64,000 nucleotides of DNA from the NCBI GenBank assembly GCA_910579455.1, contig CAJTUT010000003.1, positions 43,882-107,881 of the forward strand, written 5' to 3'. Origin of the DNA: an uncultured Bacilli bacterium (GTDB lineage Bacteria > Bacillota_I > Bacilli_A > RF39 > UBA660). Under the pieces are notes generated by a model. It saw only the letters and a list, made by a program, of their open reading frames with translations, was not told the origin of the DNA and did no database searches. Positions within the stretch are counted from its first letter, which is position 1. Each line of letters begins with the position of its first letter. Made by a program: the position numbers and the translations under genes. This document shows, piece by piece, positions 35,934 through 46,096 of the stretch.

Positions 35934-38900
35934 TTAGTCCCCTTTCACAAAAACTTTTACCTCGTAGGTTTCATTTTTACCTATTAATTGAATGGTAGAG
36001 GTTTTCTTCTCCTTTCCATCAATTATAATTTTATTGGTATTTGAAATAACCACTTCTATATTATAAGTAGCCTCCTTATATTTATATATTAATTTATATC
36101 CATTTAAATGACTAGGAAGATGCGGCTTGATCATTAATTTTTTACCATATTTTTTAACTCCTAAAATTTCCTCTATTCCAACCCGATAAAACCATGCGGC
36201 AGAACCTGTATACCAAGTCCATCCACCTCTTGCCTCATAATCCTTTGAAGAATAAATATCTGCTGCGATTACATAAGGTTCTACCTTATATTTCAAAACC
36301 TCTTCCTTATCTTTTGATCGATTGATAGGATTAATCATTTGATAACAAGAATAAGCCTCATTATATTTTCCAACCTTTAAAAGTGCCATAATATACCAAG
36401 CAACTGCATGAGTATATTGTCCGCCATTTTCTCTGATTCCCTTTGGATAATTCATAATATAACCTGGATTATTTAAAGATTTATCAAATGGTGGATCTAA
36501 TAATTTTACAATCCTATTTTCCTTATCTACTAAATGTTTTTCTACCTGATTTAATACTGAATCTATCTTATCTTCTTCTATTACCCCACTTAAAATGGAA
36601 AAACTTTGTGAAATTAAATCAATCTTACATTCACTATTTTCATAACTTCCTAATTTATCACCATTATCAAAATAAGCCCTTAAGTAATAATCCTTATCCC
36701 AAGCATAACGGTTTAAATTTTTCTTTAATTTTTCATTAAACTTTTCGTATTTAGAAGAATCAAATGAAGAGTCGTATTTCTTCACCATTGGAATAAAATT
36801 ACGAATAATATCATATAAGAAGAAGCCTAACCAGACACTTTCTCCTTCTCCTTTAATTCCAACTTTATTCATTCCATCATTCCAGTCACCACCACCCATT
36901 AATGGTAGACCATGATGCCCTAATGAATTCATAGAAAGAGATAGAGAAAGAATTAAGTGTTCAAAAAGAGTATTTTTTATCTCACTATATTGAAAAATCA
37001 TTCCACGTTCTGCCTCGTGTTCTGTAAGATTATCGCCTATTACAAATTCCACTTCTTCTTCTAAAATAGAAGTATCATTAGTAACCTCAATATAATGTAT
37101 TGTAGCATATACCAACCATAAATAGTCATCTTTAAATCGACTTCTTAAACCAAAACGATTTTTCTCATGCCACCAATGTAGAACATCACCCTCCATAAAC
37201 TGATGCTTAGCGTTTGTTAAAATTTGTTTTCTTGTAAACTCTGGCTTTACAAGGCAGATATTCATTGCATCTTGTAATTGATCTCGGTATCCAAAAGCTC
37301 CACTTACTTGATAAAAACCTGATTTAGCCATAATTCTAGATGACACTGCCTGATATAAATACCAGCCATTTACCATATAATCAAAACTATCATCTGTTGT
37401 TTTTACCTGAATGTTACCTAAAATTTCTTGCCAATATTTCTTTACATTTCGTAACTCTTTTTTACTATTTGAAACTCCCTTATACTTAGCAATCAATTCT
37501 TCTATTTCTGTTTCTTCCTTAGCAGCCCCAAGTAAAAATACAAATTCCTTTTCTTCACCCTTTTCCAAGGTAGAAGTTATATGAATATCCTTAATCAAAA
37601 TTTTATCTGTTGTAGCCTCTGTTATGTTTTCACTGGATGACATAAAAACATTCACATCACTATAATCGATACTATAAACATTTCTTAACTTCATATAGTT
37701 TTGTTGCTTTATAAACTCACTTAATAGATGCCTACTTGTTTTTTCCTCAGAATTTCCGAGTGTTGGATTCATCCAAAATGAAATATCTAATCTTTGGCGT
37801 TTTGTGTCCTTATTACATAGTCTTAATAAGTAAATTTTCACTGTATCATCACAAGTAACAAACTCAGTTAAACTTTGCTTTAATAAATCTGTTTCACTTT
37901 CTAAAATAGAGTAACCGAATCCATGAGTAACCTTATCAGGATCAAATCTTTCGTTATTAATAGCAATTCCCTCTGATTTATCATTTACAACCATTTCATT
38001 AGTCCAAGAGCTAATTTTATATTCTCCACTATTATATGCATAAGTAAAACCACAACCATTATTGGTAATAATCGTTCCCATTTTTCCATTACTAATTACA
38101 TTACTCCAAGGAGTAGGAGTATTTTTATTGGTAACAAGATACTCACGACCATTATTTTTAAATCCACCATAAGAGTTATAAAACTTTAAACTTTCAACCT
38201 TATTCAACGGAAGATTAAATTGATACTTTTGCTTTTCATAATTACTAATTTTATTATTTTTCTGTAATCTAGCAATCTCATCTTCTAGTGACATATTATT
38301 GGAAACATCAAAAGTCAATCTAGGAACTATTTTTAATAAGGACATCTCTTCTTCACTAATATCTGATAAATTAATAACTGTAACGGCTCCTGGAGTATGA
38401 TAAAAACTATTTAGAGTATAAATACGATATAATTCATCTTCTATTTCTTTTCTAACAATTTTAGCGTATTGATTATTTTCGCTGTTAATGATAATAATAT
38501 CTACAAAAATAGATTTTGTTTTAAAATATTCAAAAGCCTTTAAAATCTCAAACACAAAAGATAAATTACCAATATCCTTAATATTGACTAAAATAATAGG
38601 TCGATCTCCGCTCACCCCAAATTTCCATAGTCCATTTTGTGCTAAAGCATTTTTTCTAAGTAGATTACATCTATCCTCAGTAACTGAGATCCTAGTTGTT
38701 TGATATAAATAATTAAGCATAATATTATACAGTTTCATATCCTTACCAGTAAGTCCTAAATTTTTTGTATGAATAACATTCATCAAGCTAGATAACTGAA
38801 AAGCTCTCATAATTTTTTCTTTAGAATCGTAAGATGATAAAATATCTTTGATCTGTTCTCTACTTCTTCCAAAGCCACAAATTAAATAAACATCTACCTT

Positions 38901-41900
38901 GTCATTTGGAGGAATCTCAATACGATTTCTAATACTCATAATAGGTTCTAACATACTACCTGTTTTATTTGTTAATCTTTGATTAAGAGCCACTGGATTT
39001 TCCGTAGTATGATTTCTTCCAATAAAAGATAATCGATCCGTCTCATACGTATATATATCAACAGGTCTTTCTATGTATAATTTATTAACCATATAGTTAT
39101 GAATACTATTTTGTCTAGACTTTCTAGTAGTAATCAAAGAAACGGTATCCGAGTCAAATTCACTTTCTAAAAACATATTATTAAATACCCTATGGGAAAT
39201 ATCGTCTGGATTTTCGGATAGAATTGGCTCAGTATAAGTAGTAAGTTCTAAAACCTGAAAATCACTACTATCATTTTGAAAAGTCACTTTTCTAATTTCT
39301 GCATGATGGTCTCTTGTTACAACAATCTCTGTTTTAGTAGTGATCAAACCATCTTTTCTAAGAAATTTAATTCTATCTGATGCAAAAACAACCTCATATT
39401 TATCTGGTTTTTCATTGATTGGTGCATAAGTATTAGACCAAATTTTATTTGTATTAATATTTTTAATATATAAAAACATTCCATAATCTTGTTCAGTTAT
39501 TTTACGATATCTATTTAGTTGGAGCGTTCGATATCTAGAAAAACTTAGTCCCCTATCATTCATAACAAGGCAATACTTTTGGTTGGACAAAACACTCATT
39601 TCTGGCATAGAAGAAATATACTGGAATACTCGAATGTCATTTTCTACTGATTCTTTATGATAATTATACTGCTTATACTTAGCCATTTTCATATCAATGT
39701 CTGCTTTTACCTGGACTTTTTCTTTTAATAGAATATCAAACGTTCTTATTTTAACATTGCTATGAAAATATTTTTGCATAATATGATCTTTCAAATAATT
39801 GGTTAGACCCATTAGAATCATACCTTGGTGATGGGAAAAACAGGCTCTTACAATTCCCTTATTAGAATAATCGTATGCCTCATAAAAACCATATTTAAAA
39901 ACCATATTAATCTTTCTAAATTTTAAAATGTTATCATAAATATCTTCTGGGTATAGGCTAAGTGCCATTAAAGAGGAATATGGTGAAATTACAATTCGAT
40001 TATTTGACTCCTCTCTAGCCTTTAAATAAGGAACCGAAAAACTTCTATATTTATAGTTAAGAGCATTATCCAGTTCATTATATGCCGATTCACTAATTCC
40101 CCATGGTAATCGCTTATTAATTGAATCCATATAACTTTTTTGACAGATATGAGCAAAGTCATAAGATTCATCTAATAAGGTATTCTTATAATTTTTCATA
40201 AACAACAAAGGCATATAATACTCAAAAGCAGTTCCAGACCACGAAACCAGGCCTTTATGATGATTATATGTAGTAAGAGATTTATCTAGGCAAAACCAAT
40301 GCTTACTTGGAATATCTCCTTTACAAATAGCAATATAACTAGTTAGTCTAGACTCGCTTGCAAATTTATTATAATTGTAAATAGATAAGTGTCCTTCTTC
40401 CTCCTCATAACCAATACTTAAAACATCTTGTTTAGTATATAATTTTTGAAATCTTGCATTTTGAATTAATTTTTCACACAGTTTTTCTAGAGAGTCTTCC
40501 TGATATTTATGAACAAATTCCAAAACAATAATTAAAGCCGCAATTAAATTTCCTGAATCAATAGTAGAAACAAACCTCGGTCTCATGACCTTTTTATTTG
40601 TTGTATCATACCAGTTATATAAATGACCATGCCACTTTTCTAAAGAATCAACTGATTTTAAAATATTTTCTAGGTAAAAAATCGCATCCTCATAGGAAAT
40701 AAACTCTAGTTCAAAAGCTGATATTACACTAGTTAAAGAAAAAGCAATATCCGTAGGAGAAGTTCTAAAATCCACTTTTTCTTCCCTATTTTCCTGATAA
40801 TTATCAGGAATCAAATAATGATGCTCAGCATCTAAATGATCTTTAAAGTAATTCCAAGTATTTCTAGCTAAATGTTTTATCTCATTATTTTTATGCTCGG
40901 ATAACTCTACCACCTCAGTTTGTAAATCCTTACTAATATAGTAAATTAAAAAAGGAGAACCAAAGAAAATAATTCCTATTCCAATCATAGAAAAATTATG
41001 AGTCAACACTCCTATTACAATCATAAGAGTCGAAATGACTAAACTAAACTTGAAATTCTTTAAATAATTTATTAAATCTTTCTTTACTGTTTTTTCTACA
41101 TCCTCTGCAGTAATCCAATTTAGTAAATTTTGATGAGAAATTAATAAGCGATATAAAGTCCTAAAGAAAGCATCCATATATAAATAGGTGTAATAAGGAA
41201 TTGTAGAAAATACTGCTAAAGCTCTAAGTAACAAAGACTTTCCACCAAACATTAAATTCTTATAATATATAGTGATCAATTTATCTGTTTTAGAATACAG
41301 TTTTCTTCGTAAATAAGAGATGATTGGCAAGCAAATAATAAATACTACAAGTCCTAAGAAAAAATATGGATGATTTGATACAGTTAGCGCAAGAAAAAGA
41401 ACAAGAAGTAGCATAGGATATAAAAATAGCCTTACAATATTGTCAAAAATCTTAAATCGTTCTAATAAATTCATGGGATTCTTAATAACCTGACCATTTT
41501 TGTTTTTGATCTTAGGGAATAAGAACCCAAGCATCTGAACATCTCCCCTCGCCCAGCGATGATGCCTAGTTACGTCTGTTAAAAAGTTAGCAGGAAAATT
41601 TTCGTATAATTCAATATCAGAAATATAAGCACAACGTAAATAATTTTCCTCTATTAAATCATGACTTAAAATCAAATTATCAGGAAATGCTTGATATAAA
41701 ACTTGATCAAAAACTTCTAGATCATAAATCCCCTTACCAACAAAATTACCCTCTGAAAATAAATCTTGATTGGTATTAGGAATAATAGCACTATAAGTAT
41801 CAAACCCTCCAACCCCAGCAAAAATTTGAGAATAAATAGACTTATTAGTTGATTCAATATCAATACTAATCCTAGGTTGCATAATTCCATACCCTTTTAT

Positions 41901-43592
41901 AACCTTATTTCGTTGCTGATTCAAAACTGGTTTATTTAGAGGATGTGCCATACAACCAACTAAATTTAAAATAGAATTTAATACTAAATTACTATCAGTA
42001 TCTAGAGTGATTACATATTTAATCTTTGTTTGAAAATTAGATAAAGTATTAACATTAAAATATTGTTTCTCCTCTGTTTTTTTCATCTTTCCTAGAAGGA
42101 TTCTATTAAACTGTAATAAAGCTCCTCTTTTTCGTTCATATCCTAAATAACTACCTTCTTTTTCATTCCAGATCCTTTTTCTATAAATAAAATAAAACAA
42201 ATCTTTTTTATATTTTGTATTTAATTGAGATGCAATCATTTTTCCATACTCTGATAACTCTTTATCATAAGAACATTCTTTGCTATCGCTAGAAGTTACA
42301 TCTCCTAATAGAGTAAAATATAAGTTATTGCTCCTATTAAAAATATAGAAAGTTTCTAACTTATCAAATACCTCCTTTATTTTTTCCTTATTGCCAATAA
42401 TAGTGGGAATCACCACCATAGTCGCAGAATCCTCTGGTATCTTTTTGGAATAATCCATTTTAGGGAGTGGTTTGGGCGGAATAAAGGATGATAAAAGCTG
42501 GGAAACAACTTGCATCGTCAATTGTCCCACTGGCACTAATAAAATAAAGAACCCAAATACCCTATATGGAATAAAATAAGCAGAAAATAAAATACATAAT
42601 AAAATAGTAAAAAGAAATATGCTACTAAAATAAAGACAAAATCTTAGTTGATTTTTTTTAGGTTTAAACAACTGAAGTCCAATATGATAATTTTCATGAT
42701 CCGCATTATCTATTAATCTTTCTACATACTTAATTTCATTCAGCCCTACCCTTTTTGATAACTTTATAATTTGAGAACGATATAGCTGTTTTGTCTGTTT
42801 TGACATATCATTATAAATATCATCTTCCATTAAATATTTCTCACATTTACTAATACCCTCATATAAATCCTCTGTATTCAAATCAGAAAGATTCTTTAGA
42901 CTTTTAAAGATATTAGAAATCAACAAATTCATATTGCTTCTTCTTTGATACTCATCGTTAAGTACTTCTTTTAGACTAATTCCCCTATCTTCTAATAAAA
43001 TATTCAACTCTTTAAAAAATTTATTAGCCTTAGCTCCAAGTTCTTTCAATTGATGATTCATTTCAAAAATATAATTACTATTATTTTTAAAGTTAACTCC
43101 ATGTTTTTCAAAAAAACTAATATCTACTGAAATATCTTCTGGAATCTCTTGAATAATAGTTTCAATTTCATTCTTAGCACGTAATTCTAAATAAGACTCT
43201 TGACTGATTTCATTTAATTTAGATATATAAATAAAAATCAGCAATATAGGAATAAGTGAAATTTCCTCATACAAAAAAAAGGTATTCATCTTTTTCTGAT
43301 AACGATTTAATTCTTTTATAATCATTTTATAGTTTAACTGATACTCGCTATTTTCCACTAGTTTTTTAATAATAGAATATATATTACTACTCTTTTTTAA
43401 ATCCTTTGATAACTGTCCTTTTTGCTCTAATATATTATTTTTATGTTCTATAATAAGATAATAATTATCAATTAACCATTCATTAGTAATTCCCACAAAT
43501 TCTAATCGTTTTGTTTTATCTACTAAAAAATTATAATATTCATTAATTTCTGTATAATCGGATAAAAATTTCTTCATATATTTATGCATCAT
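35934..43592 (-). CDS. Cyclic beta-1,2-glucan synthase-like protein (GT84/GH94)
   Basis: A giant protein of 2,552 residues with the NdvB/cyclic glucan synthase layout. Residues 1-320 are helical; membrane helices lie near 320-365. A processive glycosyltransferase domain follows, with TLDTDS near 530 and HHRWARGDV near 679. More membrane helices lie at about 710-755 and 850-885. A glycoamylase-like domain (about 930-1300) has YGFYEAYD and SHHQGM. The C-terminal GH94 phosphorylase-like domain has GGGDWNDGMN near 2234, the catalytic Asp region. It would build a beta-1,2-glucan, cyclise it and trim it. AGGAGG lies before the ATG. Linkage type is inferred from the family. Confidence 0.87.
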   Translation of the reverse strand: MMHKYMKKFLSDYTEINEYYNFLVDKTKRLEFVGITNEWLIDNYYLIIEHKNNILEQKGQLSKDLKKSSNIYSIIKKLVENSEYQLNYKMIIKELNRYQKKMNTFFLYEEISLIPILLIFIYISKLNEISQESYLELRAKNEIETIIQEIPEDISVDISFFEKHGVNFKNNSNYIFEMNHQLKELGAKANKFFKELNILLEDRGISLKEVLNDEYQRRSNMNLLISNIFKSLKNLSDLNTEDLYEGISKCEKYLMEDDIYNDMSKQTKQLYRSQIIKLSKRVGLNEIKYVERLIDNADHENYHIGLQLFKPKKNQLRFCLYFSSIFLFTILLCILFSAYFIPYRVFGFFILLVPVGQLTMQVVSQLLSSFIPPKPLPKMDYSKKIPEDSATMVVIPTIIGNKEKIKEVFDKLETFYIFNRSNNLYFTLLGDVTSSDSKECSYDKELSEYGKMIASQLNTKYKKDLFYFIYRKRIWNEKEGSYLGYERKRGALLQFNRILLGKMKKTEEKQYFNVNTLSNFQTKIKYVITLDTDSNLVLNSILNLVGCMAHPLNKPVLNQQRNKVIKGYGIMQPRISIDIESTNKSIYSQIFAGVGGFDTYSAIIPNTNQDLFSEGNFVGKGIYDLEVFDQVLYQAFPDNLILSHDLIEENYLRCAYISDIELYENFPANFLTDVTRHHRWARGDVQMLGFLFPKIKNKNGQVIKNPMNLLERFKIFDNIVRLFLYPMLLLVLFLALTVSNHPYFFLGLVVFIICLPIISYLRRKLYSKTDKLITIYYKNLMFGGKSLLLRALAVFSTIPYYTYLYMDAFFRTLYRLLISHQNLLNWITAEDVEKTVKKDLINYLKNFKFSLVISTLMIVIGVLTHNFSMIGIGIIFFGSPFLIYYISKDLQTEVVELSEHKNNEIKHLARNTWNYFKDHLDAEHHYLIPDNYQENREEKVDFRTSPTDIAFSLTSVISAFELEFISYEDAIFYLENILKSVDSLEKWHGHLYNWYDTTNKKVMRPRFVSTIDSGNLIAALIIVLEFVHKYQEDSLEKLCEKLIQNARFQKLYTKQDVLSIGYEEEEGHLSIYNYNKFASESRLTSYIAICKGDIPSKHWFCLDKSLTTYNHHKGLVSWSGTAFEYYMPLLFMKNYKNTLLDESYDFAHICQKSYMDSINKRLPWGISESAYNELDNALNYKYRSFSVPYLKAREESNNRIVISPYSSLMALSLYPEDIYDNILKFRKINMVFKYGFYEAYDYSNKGIVRACFSHHQGMILMGLTNYLKDHIMQKYFHSNVKIRTFDILLKEKVQVKADIDMKMAKYKQYNYHKESVENDIRVFQYISSMPEMSVLSNQKYCLVMNDRGLSFSRYRTLQLNRYRKITEQDYGMFLYIKNINTNKIWSNTYAPINEKPDKYEVVFASDRIKFLRKDGLITTKTEIVVTRDHHAEIRKVTFQNDSSDFQVLELTTYTEPILSENPDDISHRVFNNMFLESEFDSDTVSLITTRKSRQNSIHNYMVNKLYIERPVDIYTYETDRLSFIGRNHTTENPVALNQRLTNKTGSMLEPIMSIRNRIEIPPNDKVDVYLICGFGRSREQIKDILSSYDSKEKIMRAFQLSSLMNVIHTKNLGLTGKDMKLYNIMLNYLYQTTRISVTEDRCNLLRKNALAQNGLWKFGVSGDRPIILVNIKDIGNLSFVFEILKAFEYFKTKSIFVDIIIINSENNQYAKIVRKEIEDELYRIYTLNSFYHTPGAVTVINLSDISEEEMSLLKIVPRLTFDVSNNMSLEDEIARLQKNNKISNYEKQKYQFNLPLNKVESLKFYNSYGGFKNNGREYLVTNKNTPTPWSNVISNGKMGTIITNNGCGFTYAYNSGEYKISSWTNEMVVNDKSEGIAINNERFDPDKVTHGFGYSILESETDLLKQSLTEFVTCDDTVKIYLLRLCNKDTKRQRLDISFWMNPTLGNSEEKTSRHLLSEFIKQQNYMKLRNVYSIDYSDVNVFMSSSENITEATTDKILIKDIHITSTLEKGEEKEFVFLLGAAKEETEIEELIAKYKGVSNSKKELRNVKKYWQEILGNIQVKTTDDSFDYMVNGWYLYQAVSSRIMAKSGFYQVSGAFGYRDQLQDAMNICLVKPEFTRKQILTNAKHQFMEGDVLHWWHEKNRFGLRSRFKDDYLWLVYATIHYIEVTNDTSILEEEVEFVIGDNLTEHEAERGMIFQYSEIKNTLFEHLILSLSLSMNSLGHHGLPLMGGGDWNDGMNKVGIKGEGESVWLGFFLYDIIRNFIPMVKKYDSSFDSSKYEKFNEKLKKNLNRYAWDKDYYLRAYFDNGDKLGSYENSECKIDLISQSFSILSGVIEEDKIDSVLNQVEKHLVDKENRIVKLLDPPFDKSLNNPGYIMNYPKGIRENGGQYTHAVAWYIMALLKVGKYNEAYSCYQMINPINRSKDKEEVLKYKVEPYVIAADIYSSKDYEARGGWTWYTGSAAWFYRVGIEEILGVKKYGKKLMIKPHLPSHLNGYKLIYKYKEATYNIEVVISNTNKIIIDGKEKKTSTIQLIGKNETYEVKVFVKGD

Positions 43593-43647
43593 ATCATCCT
43601 CCTATTTATTATTTAGTATACCACGAATGGATAGATATTAAAAGTTC

Positions 43648-43682
43648 AAAAAAAAGAAAATCTTCGAGTTTTCGAAGATTTT
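43648..43682 (-). terminator. Terminator after tRNA-Ser(GCT)
   Basis: Perfect 11-bp stem (arms 43657-43667 and 43672-43682) followed on the minus strand by a run of T interrupted by one C. Confidence 0.8.
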
Positions 43683-43694
43683 ATCTAACTATAA

Positions 43695-43785
43695 TGGCGG
43701 AGCAGGAGAGATTTGAACTCTCGCGCCAGTTGCCCGACCTACACCCTTAGCAGGGGCGCCTCTTCAGCCTCTTGAGTACTGCTCC
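43695..43785 (-). tRNA. tRNA-Ser(GCT)
   Basis: Long-variable-arm tRNA with acceptor GGAGCAG, anticodon loop CTGCTAA, discriminator G and encoded CCA. Confidence 0.95.
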
Positions 43786-43839
43786 AATTGCACCTATAAT
43801 ATTACACGAAATTAGATATCTTGTCAATTATTTTTAAAA

Positions 43840-43862
43840 TGAAAAACTCCGTTTGGGAGTTT
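43840..43862 (-). terminator. Terminator after tRNA-Glu
   Basis: Stem AAACTCC/GGAGTTT (43862-43856 and 43850-43844) followed on the minus strand by TTC and a T-rich stretch. Confidence 0.6.
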
Positions 43863-43872
43863 ACTTCAAAAT

Positions 43873-43949
43873 TGGTGACCAGTACGGAATTCGAATCCGT
43901 GAATGCTGCCGTGAAAGGGCAGTGTGTTAAGCCACTTCACCAACTGGCC
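43873..43949 (-). tRNA. tRNA-Glu(TTC)
   Basis: Cloverleaf with acceptor GGCCAGT, anticodon loop CTTTCAC and encoded CCA. Confidence 0.95.
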
Positions 43950-43952
43950 ATA

Positions 43953-44029
43953 TGGCGCCTCAACTAGGACTTGAACCTAGGACCCCTTGATTAACAGTCA
44001 AGTGCTCTAACCAACTGAGCTATTGAGGC
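43953..44029 (-). tRNA. tRNA-Asn(GTT)
   Basis: Cloverleaf with acceptor GCCTCAA, anticodon loop CTGTTAA, discriminator G and encoded CCA. Confidence 0.95.
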
Positions 44030-44036
44030 AAAATAA

Positions 44037-44113
<77 letters not shown>

Positions 44114-44134
44114 ATTTCATAATAGTACTTTTAC

Positions 44135-44163
44135 ATTCTACACTAATTCTTATATTTTTGCAA
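44135..44163 (-). promoter_or_regulatory. Promoter of the Ile-Asn-Glu tRNA operon
   Basis: TTGCAA and TAGAAT separated by 17 bases on the minus strand, about 22 bases before tRNA-Ile. Confidence 0.75.
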
Positions 44164-44261
44164 GACTTTTCTCAATATTTGTTGACTGCATTTATAGATT
44201 ACTATAAATCTATGAATAAATCAAGACTTTTTTATCTTTATATTATAAAAAAATAATTTTT

Positions 44262-44290
44262 TTGACAAACCAAGCTCTATATGATAGTAT
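44262..44290 (+). promoter_or_regulatory. Consensus promoter of the small membrane protein gene
   Basis: Perfect TTGACA, a 17-base spacer and TAGTAT, 27 bases before the start codon. Expression should be strong. Confidence 0.85.
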
Positions 44291-44317
44291 ATGCAAGTAT
44301 ATAAAAGGAGGTTTCCT

Positions 44318-44602
44318 ATGAGTAGAAATGTTAAAAATTTAACCATTACTAGAAATATATATGCGATTGCTACAACCCTAACACCAATATCAGGATTTCT
44401 ATTAGTTAGTATGCCCCAAGATATTGCGGAATATATTTCCAATCACTGCCCAATTATAGAAAGTTTACCACCAATTTTAAAGGATTCTGCTATTTTAGCT
44501 GGTACCACTACGGCTATGGTTTTTGGAGCCTATTGTACGTATAAAACAAATAGAGAACTAAAAATTGCAAAGAAAAAAGAAAAAATATATTGTAAAAGTT
44601 AA
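44318..44602 (+). CDS. Small two-helix membrane protein, unknown
   Basis: A 94-residue protein with two hydrophobic segments (IYAIATTLTPISGFLLVSM and SAILAGTTTAMVFGAYC) and a lysine-rich C-terminus. I recognise no family. A perfect AGGAGG lies six bases before the ATG and a near-consensus promoter lies upstream, so this is a real and well expressed gene. It has its own unit between divergent and parallel tRNA genes. Confidence 0.75.
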   Translation: MSRNVKNLTITRNIYAIATTLTPISGFLLVSMPQDIAEYISNHCPIIESLPPILKDSAILAGTTTAMVFGAYCTYKTNRELKIAKKKEKIYCKS

Positions 44603-44618
44603 AATTTTGCGGTATAAT
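44590..44618 (+). promoter_or_regulatory. Promoter of tRNA-Lys(CTT)
   Basis: TTGTAA and TATAAT with a 17-base spacer, ending 20 bases before the tRNA. It overlaps the 3' end of the small membrane protein gene. Confidence 0.6.
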
Positions 44619-44638
44619 TTTATCATAATTCTTTATTT

Positions 44639-44714
44639 GGACTGTTAGCTCAGTTGGTAGAGCAACTGACTCTTAATCAGTGGGTCTAGGGTTCGAATCC
44701 CTAACAGTCCACCA
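44639..44714 (+). tRNA. tRNA-Lys(CTT)
   Basis: Plus-strand cloverleaf with acceptor GGACTGT, anticodon loop CTCTTAA and encoded CCA. Confidence 0.95.
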
Positions 44715-44725
44715 GATTTGAAAAT

Positions 44726-44752
44726 ACTCGAACCTTTATAGTTCGAGTTTTA
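44726..44752 (+). terminator. Terminator of tRNA-Lys(CTT)
   Basis: Stem ACTCGAAC/GTTCGAGT (44726-44733 and 44741-44748) followed by a short T-run. Confidence 0.75.
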
Positions 44753-44829
44753 ATATTCCTAAATTTATGATAAAATTAATTTAACAATACAATCATGATA
44801 TTTTGTGTTTTAGGTATGGAAGTGGTAAA

Positions 44830-45483
44830 ATGAATAATAGTTTTATTAACTATGCACATAGAGGAACTTATAGTTATGCCCCTGAAAATACAATGGCATC
44901 GTTAAAAAGGCGATTCAGTTAGGAGCAAACGGTATAGAATTAGACCTGCAAAAAACCAAAGATGGAAAGATCGTCATTTTTCATGATGATGTGATTAATA
45001 AAAAATCTAATGGTTCAGGAAAAAATAAGTGATTATAGTTATCAAGAACTATATCAGTTAGATTTTGGGAGTTGGTTGGATAAAAAATTTAAAAGCGAAC
45101 ATATTGTATTATTTGAAGATTTTGCCAAAAAATTCCTAAATCTAGATTTGACATTTGCTATAGAATTAAAAGTAGATGGAATAGAAAAAGAGGTATTAAA
45201 TATTATAAATAAGTATAAAATACATGATAAAATTTTTCTAATCTCGTTCAATTATAGGATATTACAAAATATTAGAAAATTAGATAAAAATATTAAATTA
45301 GCATGGCTTATAGATAAAATTAATCTAGATAGTATTAAAAAATTATTAAAGATAACAGGAAATCAAATTTGTCCTAATGCCAAATTTGTAACAAAGGATG
45401 GTATTACTCTTGCAAAATCAAATCAACTAGATGTTAGATTATGGGGAATTCATGAGGAAAAAATTATGAGTGAAAATATTTAG
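44830..45483 (+). pseudogene. Glycerophosphodiester phosphodiesterase, two frameshifts
   Basis: The gene starts at the ATG 44830 with INYAHRGTYSYAPENT, the catalytic HRG...ENT motif of the GDPD family. One A seems lost from the A-run 44904-44908, so the frame hits a TAG at 44920. In the shifted frame the expected GANGIELDLQKTKDGK and FHDD follow. One extra A in the A-run 45020-45025 then restores the first frame, which stays open to 45483. The two indels compensate each other over about 115 bases. This is either a pseudogene, two homopolymer sequencing errors, or slippage-dependent expression. The C-terminal half alone can start at 45010. The protein is short for the family. Confidence 0.8.
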
Positions 45484-45495
45484 GTTGGAGGATAT

Positions 45496-46083
45496 ATGAA
45501 AAATATTTTGATAATGGGAATTGGACGAGCTGGAAAAACTACACTTAGTAATATGATTAAAAACGAAATCAACTCTTATAGTTTAATCCACAGCGACTGT
45601 CTCAAGTGGGCAATGATAAGAGCTTTAGGAAAAGAAGAATATTATAGAAAAAATGTAGAAAAACAAAAGGAATTTGAACATAGTGAAATTTTTCAAAGAA
45701 CGCTACTAGAATTTTTCAATTCGTCCATTAAAAACGATAAGAAAGAATATGGATATATTCTTGAAAGTGGACAATTACATCCAAAAATTGTAAAAGAGAT
45801 GATAGATTTCAATCATACTATCGTTGTATGTTTGGGACTTGGAAATCTTTCTATAGATGATATGGTAACACTTTGTCTCAAACACGACAAAAAAGAAGAC
45901 TGGACCTATGGGCTTTCCAAGGACTATTTAAAAGAGCACGCTAAGGGCTGGTATAGTGCTAATACATTATTAAAAGAAGAATGCCCAAAATATGGAATTC
46001 CCTACTTTGATACTTCTAAAAACCGAGTTGAAATTTTAAATAAAATAATGAATTCTATTCTAAAAGATGCAAAAAATCCTTAG
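45496..46083 (+). CDS. P-loop kinase-like protein
   Basis: A 195-residue protein with Walker A GIGRAGKTT (8-16). It is similar in build to small-molecule or nucleoside kinases. The rest has no motif I can assign. GGAGG lies before the ATG, 12 bases after the glycerophosphodiesterase frame, so the two may be co-transcribed. The 3' end overlaps the convergent ABC transporter gene by four bases. Confidence 0.72.
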   Translation: MKNILIMGIGRAGKTTLSNMIKNEINSYSLIHSDCLKWAMIRALGKEEYYRKNVEKQKEFEHSEIFQRTLLEFFNSSIKNDKKEYGYILESGQLHPKIVKEMIDFNHTIVVCLGLGNLSIDDMVTLCLKHDKKEDWTYGLSKDYLKEHAKGWYSANTLLKEECPKYGIPYFDTSKNRVEILNKIMNSILKDAKNP

Positions 46084-46096
46084 TTTGAAGGATTTT
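46073..46096. terminator. Bidirectional terminator
   Basis: Perfect stem AAAATCCTT/AAGGATTTT (46073-46081 and 46088-46096) with A/T-runs on both sides, placed at the overlapping ends of two convergent genes. Confidence 0.8.

Noticed and set aside
44221..44442. Minus-strand frame of 73 codons near the small membrane protein
   Set aside because: It is antisense to a gene with a perfect ribosome site and promoter, and has neither itself.
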